From contig JAKACL010000199.1 of NCBI GenBank assembly GCA_021821425.1, positions 1-5,341 of the forward strand: a DNA stretch of 5,341 nucleotides. The letters are read 5' to 3'. This document shows, in pieces, positions 1 to 3,882 of the stretch. How positions within the stretch are numbered: the first letter of the stretch is position 1; the number at the start of each line of letters is the position of its first letter. The translations under genes were made by a program, and so were the position numbers. Under the pieces are notes generated by a model. That model searched no databases. It was not told where the DNA came from and was given only the letters and a program-made list of their open reading frames with translations. The stretch comes from Pseudomonadota bacterium (GTDB lineage: Bacteria; Pseudomonadota; Gammaproteobacteria; Burkholderiales; Thiobacillaceae).

Positions 1-1
1 G

Positions 2-1243
2 CCTGGGCAGGCCTGGCTGATCGGGCATGACCCCGCGGCCTGGGCCGACCTGCAGGCGCAGCTCGGCTATTTCGGCATGCAGGCGTCGTTTGCCACCTGG
101 GGCGAAACCCTGCCGGACACCGCGGGGGTTGCCCCCCTGCTGCTGCTCGATCTGCGCAGCCTGCCCGAAGCCGAATGGTGCGGCCGCATCCAGGCGCTGC
201 GCCAGCGCTTTGCGATGGGGCAATTGATCAGCCTGTGCATGCCCTCAGACTTCGAGCGGTTGCAGCAGGCGCTGCGCGGCGGATGCGACAGCTGCCTGCT
301 CGAAGGCATGCCGACGCATGCCATCGTCGAGCACATCCTGGAACTGAATGAGCGTCACGAGCAGGAAGCCTTCCGCGTGCTGATCGTGGAGGACTCAAAG
401 ACGGCCAGCCATCTGATCCACCGCACTCTGCAGGAAAACCAGATCGTTTCCGAAATCGTCAACGACCCGCGCCAGACCCTGAATGCGCTCAAGCATTTCA
501 ACCCCGACCTGATCCTGATGGACATGTACATGCCGAACTGCACCGGCGTGGAGGCCGCGCGCATCATCCGCCAGCACGACGAATTCCTCAGCACGCCGAT
601 CGTCTACCTGTCCGGCGAGACCAACGTGGCGCTGCAGGTGGATGCGATGCGGCTGGGCGGCGACCATTTCCTGACCAAGCCTTTCAACCCGGTGTTCCTC
701 AACGCGATCGTCAAGAGCAAGATCGAGCGCTACCGGGCCCTGCGCCGCACCATGTACAACGACAGCCTGACCGGGCTGCTCAACCATTCCAGCGGCAAGA
801 ACACGCTGGACATGCTGCTTTCCAATGTGGTGGACGAAGGCGGTTTTCTGTCGGTGGTGATGATGGACATCGACCACTTCAAGCAGGTGAACGACAGCTA
901 CGGCCACCCGGTGGGCGACCAGGTCATCCGCAGCCTGTCGTGGCTGCTCAAGCAACGGCTGCGAAAACAGGATGTGATCTGCCGCTACGGCGGCGAGGAA
1001 TTCCTGATCGCCCTGCCGCATACCGATGCCGAACAGGCCTTCGTCATCATGGATCGCATTCGCCAGGATTTTTCACAAATTCGCCATCCGCATCGCGATG
1101 GCCACTTTTCCGCCACCGCCAGCGGCGGCATCGCCACCTACCCGCTCTATCAAAACAGCGATTCGCTGATCAAGGCCGCCGACGAGGCGCTCTATATGGC
1201 CAAGCGCACCGGTCGCAACTGCATCCACGCCGACGAATACTGA
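2..1243 (+). CDS. Two-receiver response regulator with GGDEF diguanylate cyclase domain (5' partial)
   Basis: This is the C-terminal 413 codons of a PleD-like response regulator predicted to make cyclic di-GMP from two GTP in the cytoplasm. The frame is open to the window edge, so the true start lies upstream and the ATG at 77 is internal. Numbering from that ATG, residues up to about 90 look like a degenerate receiver: an Asp in LLLLDLR (D25) is kept, but LLEGMP replaces the usual Lys-Pro. Residues 99-217 form an intact receiver with acidic pair E105/D106, phospho-acceptor D149 in LILMDMYMP, S179 and K201 in LTKPF. Residues 226-388 form the GGDEF domain with metal-binding D264 in MMDIDHF, N272/D273, the GGEEF signature (305-309) and an RxxD inhibitory site (R296-D299) at the usual spacing. 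All key residues are present, so activity and product inhibition are likely. No input sensor or HTH is visible. The gene ends 6 bp from the stop of the convergent permease gene. Confidence 0.93.
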   Translation, partial: PGQAWLIGHDPAAWADLQAQLGYFGMQASFATWGETLPDTAGVAPLLLLDLRSLPEAEWCGRIQALRQRFAMGQLISLCMPSDFERLQQALRGGCDSCLLEGMPTHAIVEHILELNERHEQEAFRVLIVEDSKTASHLIHRTLQENQIVSEIVNDPRQTLNALKHFNPDLILMDMYMPNCTGVEAARIIRQHDEFLSTPIVYLSGETNVALQVDAMRLGGDHFLTKPFNPVFLNAIVKSKIERYRALRRTMYNDSLTGLLNHSSGKNTLDMLLSNVVDEGGFLSVVMMDIDHFKQVNDSYGHPVGDQVIRSLSWLLKQRLRKQDVICRYGGEEFLIALPHTDAEQAFVIMDRIRQDFSQIRHPHRDGHFSATASGGIATYPLYQNSDSLIKAADEALYMAKRTGRNCIHADEY

Positions 1244-1249
1244 ATCGCC

Positions 1250-1999
1250 TCAACCCGCGATCAGCTTGATGCCGATCAGGATCGTCACGATTTCAAACGC
1301 CCGCTTGACCCACAGATTGCCCTTCCTGATCGCCAGGTGGCTGCCCAGGTAGCCGCCGATGATCGAGCCGGCCAAGAGCGCCGGCATCCAGTCCCACGCC
1401 ACCGTGCCGATCACGCCCAGCACCAGCGCACCGGTACCGTTCCACACCAGACCGCACAGGATCAGCGTGTAGGCCACCGCGCGGGTGTAGTCGAGACCGA
1501 ACCAGCGGATCAGCCACAGCGTCAGAAAGAGGCCCGTGCCGCTGGCGATCGAGCCGTTGAGAAAGCCGACCGCGAACAGCCCCGCCATGCCGCAGGCCAA
1601 TCCCCAACCCTGCCGGTTGAGCGGCGCATGCTCCATGCCGAGCCTGGGCTTGAACACCGAATACAGCCCGAGGCCCAGCGTCAGCACGCCGAGCGCCAGC
1701 GTGGCGACACGCTCGGGAATCTGGAGGATGGTCACCGCACCCAGCACCACGCCGGGCAGGCCGGCGCCCAGGATGATCAGCGAGAAGCGGCGCTCGAGAT
1801 GCGATTCCTTCAGATGCCTGAGCGTGGCGCCCAGCCCGAGCGCGACGCTGGCGACCTTGTGGGTGGCGAGCGCCACCGCGAACGGCAACCCGAGAAAAAT
1901 CAGGATGGGCAGCTGGATCAGTCCGGCGCCGCCGCCCGACAAGGCCGAAAAAAAATTCGCCGCCAGCGCGGCGGCGAACAGGATCAGCTGCTCGAACAT
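1250..1999 (-). CDS. TauE/SafE family membrane permease (putative anion/sulfite exporter)
   Basis: This 249-residue inner-membrane protein has a normal length for the TauE/SafE family. It is hydrophobic throughout, with about eight predicted membrane segments in two related halves. The N-terminal half carries a Gly-rich re-entrant-type stretch, SGGGAGLIQLPIL (21-33). The C-terminal half has the counterpart GSIASGTGLFLTLWLI (149-164) and the late family motif GSIIGGYLGSHLAIRKG (211-227). Characterised relatives have been linked to export of sulfite, sulfoacetate and other organosulfur anions, but substrate cannot be read from sequence. The ATG at 1999 follows the DUF190 stop by only 2 nt (TAA-AC-ATG) and has no strong ribosome-binding site, so it is probably expressed by read-through and translational coupling as the last gene of the crcB-DUF190 operon. 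That context hints at a substrate connected with halide or anion stress, which is inference. Confidence 0.88.
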   Translation of the reverse strand: MFEQLILFAAALAANFFSALSGGGAGLIQLPILIFLGLPFAVALATHKVASVALGLGATLRHLKESHLERRFSLIILGAGLPGVVLGAVTILQIPERVATLALGVLTLGLGLYSVFKPRLGMEHAPLNRQGWGLACGMAGLFAVGFLNGSIASGTGLFLTLWLIRWFGLDYTRAVAYTLILCGLVWNGTGALVLGVIGTVAWDWMPALLAGSIIGGYLGSHLAIRKGNLWVKRAFEIVTILIGIKLIAG

Positions 2000-2001
2000 G
2001 T

Positions 2002-2316
2002 TTATCGGGCCGTAACGCCGATTTCCGCCGGCAGTTTCGCGTAGACCAGTTTCAGGCCGGCTTCGGCAATGACCTGAAGCAGCCGGTCGGCCATCTCCGC
2101 CTCCACGAAAAACTCCACCACCACCGGCAGCTCGCCCGCCAGTTCGAAGAAGCCCGCGTCATGCCGTCCGTGACGGCCGAAGCCGGCGACCGCACGAAAC
2201 GCCGAGCCCCCGCCGACGCCAAGCGTCTGCGCGGCATCGAGCAGCCATTCGTAGGTCAGCTTGCCGTGATGGCGGCTGGCTTCGGACACAAACACCTGCA
2301 GGCAGATCGCGTTCAT
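2002..2316 (-). CDS. DUF190 family PII-like protein
   Basis: This is a 104-residue soluble protein of the DUF190 family, whose known structures have the ferredoxin-like fold of PII/CutA trimers. The family pattern is visible: a first strand [17 protein letters not shown] with the His-His-Gly-Lys step (16-19), helix [15 protein letters not shown], then [17 protein letters not shown] (37-53), [25 protein letters not shown] (56-80) and a closing strand ending EIGVT. I chose the ATG at 2316 because the family begins there. The frame is open further upstream, to 2406, but that part lies inside crcB and has no family similarity. The start overlaps the crcB stop as ATGA, with AAGG 8 nt upstream as a partial ribosome-binding site, so translation is probably coupled to crcB. 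DUF190 genes are often found beside crcB. A role as a ligand-sensing modulator of one of the flanking transporters is plausible by analogy with other PII-like proteins, but unproven. Confidence 0.87.
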   Translation of the reverse strand: MNAICLQVFVSEASRHHGKLTYEWLLDAAQTLGVGGGSAFRAVAGFGRHGRHDAGFFELAGELPVVVEFFVEAEMADRLLQVIAEAGLKLVYAKLPAEIGVTAR

Positions 2317-2687
2317 TTGAAAAGCCTTATCGAATAAAAACCCAGGCCGGTGGCGAGAAACGAACCCGTCATGTGCGCGGCGGCAATCAGGCCGCCGGAC
2401 AGCCACAGCCCGCGCATCAGCGCAGTGACGACTTCGGCCGAGAAGGTGGAAAAAGTCGTCAACCCGCCGAGCAGGCCGGTGATCAGAAATAGCCGCGCTT
2501 CCGGCGGCACCCCCGGATGCTCGGCAAACCAGGCGATGACGAGGCCGACGAAATAGCCGCCGACCAGATTGGCGGCCAGCGTGCCGAGCGGCAGCGAGGG
2601 AAACAGCGGATTGAGCCAGAGCCCCAGTCCCCAGCGCAGCCAGGCGCCGATCGCAGCGCCCACGCCGATGGCTAGAAAGGCGGTCAT
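2313..2687 (-). CDS. crcB: Fluoride-specific ion channel CrcB/Fluc
   Basis: This 124-residue inner-membrane protein matches the usual CrcB/Fluc length, with four hydrophobic segments. Family members form dual-topology homodimers that let fluoride leave the cytoplasm. The recognisable motifs are the N-terminal [13 protein letters not shown] with R18, then [16 protein letters not shown] with pore Asn N40, and the diagnostic [12 protein letters not shown] (74-85) that supplies the two pore phenylalanines (F79, F82) and sits at the central sodium site. I chose the ATG at 2687 because the first membrane helix starts directly after it. An in-frame upstream ATG at 2834 would add 49 Arg-rich residues with no family similarity. 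No Shine-Dalgarno sequence precedes 2687. Instead the stop of a 9-codon leader ORF overlaps this ATG. Its own stop overlaps the DUF190 start by 4 nt. It is the first gene of a three-gene transport operon. Confidence 0.95.
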   Translation of the reverse strand: MTAFLAIGVGAAIGAWLRWGLGLWLNPLFPSLPLGTLAANLVGGYFVGLVIAWFAEHPGVPPEARLFLITGLLGGLTTFSTFSAEVVTALMRGLWLSGGLIAAAHMTGSFLATGLGFYSIRLFK

Positions 2688-2713
2688 GGCGGGTTGCAGG
2701 CGGCGGAAGTCAT
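2684..2713 (-). CDS. Possible 9-codon leader ORF overlapping the crcB start
   Basis: An ATG at 2713 opens a short frame reading MTSAACNPP and stopping with a TGA that overlaps the crcB ATG as ATGA. Its ATG lies 6 nt after a TAGAAT -10-like box, so a transcript from that box would begin at or next to the ATG and be leaderless. Because crcB itself has no ribosome-binding site, terminating ribosomes could restart on crcB. The peptide has no recognised family, and an ORF of this size can arise by chance. The overlap geometry is the only argument for it. Confidence 0.3.
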   Translation of the reverse strand: MTSAACNPP

Positions 2714-2719
2714 GCGGAG

Positions 2720-2725
2720 ATTCTA
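2720..2725 (-). promoter_or_regulatory. crcB: Candidate -10 box of the crcB operon promoter
   Basis: The minus strand reads TAGAAT here, five of six matches to the sigma-70 -10 consensus, in otherwise very GC-rich DNA. The expected start of transcription falls close to the ATG at 2713, about 26 nt before the crcB ATG. No good -35 box is seen at 16-18 nt spacing; the best hexamers there match the consensus poorly. The call therefore rests on the -10 hexamer and its position. Confidence 0.4.
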
Positions 2726-2775
2726 GCCGAGGCCCGCGCGATGTGCGCAGCAGTCTGCCCAGGCGCGTCCGCCGG

Positions 2776-2807
2776 AAGTATGAAACAGCCCCTGTGGAAG
2801 GGACTGC
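2776..2807 (-). terminator. Possible weak intrinsic terminator after the DUF302 gene
   Basis: In the minus-strand RNA, GCAGUCCCU pairs with AGGGGCUGU around a 5-nt loop (UCCAC), giving a 9-bp stem with two G-U pairs. It is followed by a poor U-rich tail (UUCAUACUU). On the plus strand the same two positions become A-C mismatches, so the structure is strand-specific. It lies about 30 nt after the DUF302 stop and before the putative crcB promoter, where a terminator would be expected. The weak tail leaves open that it is only a leader hairpin. Confidence 0.35.
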
Positions 2808-2818
2808 GTGCCACCCGG

Positions 2819-2833
2819 TGCATCGACGATGCA
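2819..2833. repeat. 15-bp inverted repeat just after the DUF302 stop codon
   Basis: TGCATCG and CGATGCA form a perfect 7-bp dyad around a single central base. It begins 5 nt after the DUF302 stop codon, from which it is separated by a homopolymer tract (T on the coding strand). The tract is on the wrong side of the dyad for a minus-strand terminator, and on the plus strand it is A rather than T. It could be a protein-binding dyad or a chance palindrome. Confidence 0.3.
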
Positions 2834-2838
2834 AAAAA

Positions 2839-3306
2839 TTACATCGCGTCCTTGATGATGTCGCCGAGTAGTTTCTCCATCTCGGCCAGCGATTTTTTCA
2901 GCGCGGGATTATGGGTGGCGGCCGGCTTGCGATAGGACAGGTAGACGTTCTTGTCACGCGGCACCTTGTAGACCACGATGCTGTATGGGCACATGACGAT
3001 CGAATGCGGATCGGCCTCCATCATACTGCGCGACACGGTGGCGCTGCAGAATTCGAATTGTTCGGCGTGCTCATATACCACTTTGGTTCGGCCGAGGTCC
3101 TTGCCTGTCCGGTCCAGCATGTCGGCGATGTGGTTGGTATTGGTGATCTTCAGACCCTTGCCCTCGATCGCCATCTGCAGATTGTCGCGCACGTCCTGGT
3201 AGGCGCCCTGGGACTTGAAGGTAACGGCATAGTTCTCACCGGCCTGAGCTGCAACGGGCAGGCAGAGTAGCGCGCATGCGGCAATGAATTTTTTCATGTC
3301 GGTCAT
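2839..3306 (-). CDS. Secreted (periplasmic) DUF302 family protein
   Basis: This 155-residue protein begins with a clear Sec signal peptide: MTDMKK, a hydrophobic core [14 protein letters not shown], and an AQA cleavage site before GENYAV, giving a mature periplasmic protein of about 133 residues. The body matches the DUF302 family: repeated substrate-like strands around [19 protein letters not shown] (26-44), a [14 protein letters not shown] stretch, then the family core [19 protein letters not shown] (84-102) and [13 protein letters not shown] (103-115), with Cys at 87 and 106. No enzymatic function is established for the family and I do not assign one. The two cysteines could form a disulfide or bind a ligand. 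The ATG at 3306 gives the longest form. The ATG at 3297 (MKKFIAA) is an equally good signal-peptide start and has a slightly better upstream GGA, so the start is uncertain by three codons. It is transcribed divergently from the ModE-like regulator, with overlapping promoters, which suggests regulation by it. Confidence 0.88.
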   Translation of the reverse strand: MTDMKKFIAACALLCLPVAAQAGENYAVTFKSQGAYQDVRDNLQMAIEGKGLKITNTNHIADMLDRTGKDLGRTKVVYEHAEQFEFCSATVSRSMMEADPHSIVMCPYSIVVYKVPRDKNVYLSYRKPAATHNPALKKSLAEMEKLLGDIIKDAM

Positions 3307-3324
3307 CCGGAGTGGAAAAGCCTG

Positions 3325-3353
3325 ATTTTCAACCGGTCGCGACTAAACGGCAA
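3325..3353 (-). promoter_or_regulatory. Candidate promoter of the DUF302 gene
   Basis: On the minus strand TTGCCG (-35, 3353-3348) and GAAAAT (-10, 3330-3325) are separated by 17 nt and each match the sigma-70 consensus at four of six positions. Transcription would begin near 3318, giving a 5' leader of about 12 nt before the ATG at 3306, or about 21 nt before the ATG at 3297. The -35 end overlaps the region where the divergent regulator's -35 would lie. Confidence 0.4.
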
Positions 3354-3362
3354 TGGGCTTTT

Positions 3363-3370
3363 GCTACACT
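3363..3370 (+). promoter_or_regulatory. Extended -10 box of the ModE-like regulator gene, probably leaderless
   Basis: The sequence GCTACACT, with a T before it, gives an extended -10 (TGCTACACT: TG, one base, then TACACT at 3365-3370). The regulator's ATG follows after exactly 6 nt, so transcription should start at or within a base or two of the ATG, giving a leaderless mRNA. A matching -35 is weak (ACTAAA at 3342-3347, 17-nt spacer), which the TG extension can compensate for. Confidence 0.5.
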
Positions 3371-3376
3371 CCCCGC

Positions 3377-3712
3377 ATGGTCCAACCGCACAATGCAGCG
3401 CAACTCAAGGCCGATGGCCGCTTCTGGCTGACGCTCGACGGCAGGAATTTTCTAGGCCGCGGCCGCGTCGAGCTGCTGCAGCGCATCCGCGAAACCGGCT
3501 CCATCTCGAAAGCCGCCAAGGCGATGAAGATGAGCTACAAAGCCGCGTGGGACGCGGTCGATGCGATGAACACTGCGTGGCAGTCGCCGCTGGTGGAAAG
3601 CGGCCCTGCCGGCAGTCGGCTGACCGCGGATGCCGAGAAGCTGATCGCAGCGTTCCAAACAGCCGAAGCGCATCACACCGGATTCATGCAGAAACTCACT
3701 GAAGGTCTGTAG
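3377..3712 (+). CDS. Short ModE-like winged-helix DNA-binding protein
   Basis: This 111-residue protein corresponds to the N-terminal DNA-binding domain of ModE (COG2005) without the C-terminal molybdate-binding (TOBE/Mop) domains. Numbering from the ATG at 3377: the opening strand GRFWLTLDGRNFLGRGRVELLQRIRETGS (14-42), the helix-turn-helix ISKAAKAMKMSYKAAWDAVDAMN (43-65), and the wing and following helix (71-105). The HTH shows the family pattern in full (SISKAAKAMKMSYKAAW). The wing is short: PLVESGPAGSRLTADAEKLI has only a remnant of the GG-rich loop seen in ModE. A start at 3353 would add eight residues before the -10-adjacent ATG and place it upstream of the promoter, so 3377 is preferred. 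With no ligand domain it cannot sense molybdate as ModE does, and its signal is unknown. Likely targets are its own promoter and the overlapping divergent DUF302 promoter. Confidence 0.88.
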   Translation: MVQPHNAAQLKADGRFWLTLDGRNFLGRGRVELLQRIRETGSISKAAKAMKMSYKAAWDAVDAMNTAWQSPLVESGPAGSRLTADAEKLIAAFQTAEAHHTGFMQKLTEGL

Positions 3713-3882
3713 TGAAAATATATATAGGGACGTTTGGGTTTGGCCTGGCAGAGCCGGCCGCTTATCGGCGAGGCTGTGTGAAAACCCCTCCCTATCGCAC
3801 TTCCAGACCAGCCTTTGCGGCCTTCAGGCGCGATGCCGCTTGATTCATTCAAACAGTTGGCCAATCCAAACGCTGCATGCAA
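3713..3882. other. Intergenic region with AT-rich patch, hairpin and IS-end-like motif; no gene seen
   Basis: This gap separates the convergent ends of the ModE-like and RlhA-like genes. It starts with an AT-rich run (AAAATATATATA, 3716-3727). An imperfect hairpin follows at about 3752-3774, with arms AGCC/GGCT and GCCG/CGGC around CTTAT and no T-run on either side. The 3' arm leads into GGCTGTGTGAAAACC (3772-3786), which resembles terminal sequences of some insertion elements. I find no ORF here with a recognisable product, and no convincing terminator for either flanking gene. Confidence 0.4.

Noticed and set aside
395..1021. Minus-strand open frame opposite the diguanylate cyclase gene
   Set aside because: The His/Val/Gln-rich translation is a codon-bias shadow, and the plus-strand frame has clear receiver and GGDEF motifs.
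1337..2044. Long plus-strand open frame opposite the permease and DUF190 genes
   Set aside because: The translation is rich in Gln, Arg and Ala with no domain. It is the antisense shadow of GC-rich real genes.
2317..2406. Longer DUF190 protein starting at 2406
   Set aside because: The added 30 residues are an out-of-frame reading of crcB. The family starts at the ATG at 2316, which has the ATGA overlap and an AAGG upstream.
2688..2834. N-terminal extension of CrcB from an ATG at 2834
   Set aside because: The extra 49 residues are Arg-rich with no family similarity and would cover the promoter and hairpin. CrcB proteins begin at the first membrane helix, which fits the ATG at 2687.
2819..2840. 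Rho-independent terminator formed by the dyad and adjacent homopolymer
   Set aside because: On the minus strand the T-run precedes the stem, and on the plus strand the run is A rather than T. Neither orientation gives a terminator.
3716..3731. ModE-box-like half site (TATATA followed by a G-rich stretch) after the regulator gene
   Set aside because: Only one TATATA half is present, the CG is displaced, and it lies downstream of the gene. It does not match the paired ModE operator.
3673..3882. 69-codon minus-strand frame in the 3713-3882 gap
   Set aside because: It overlaps the end of the ModE-like gene, has no recognisable domain or ribosome-binding site, and its composition does not look coding.
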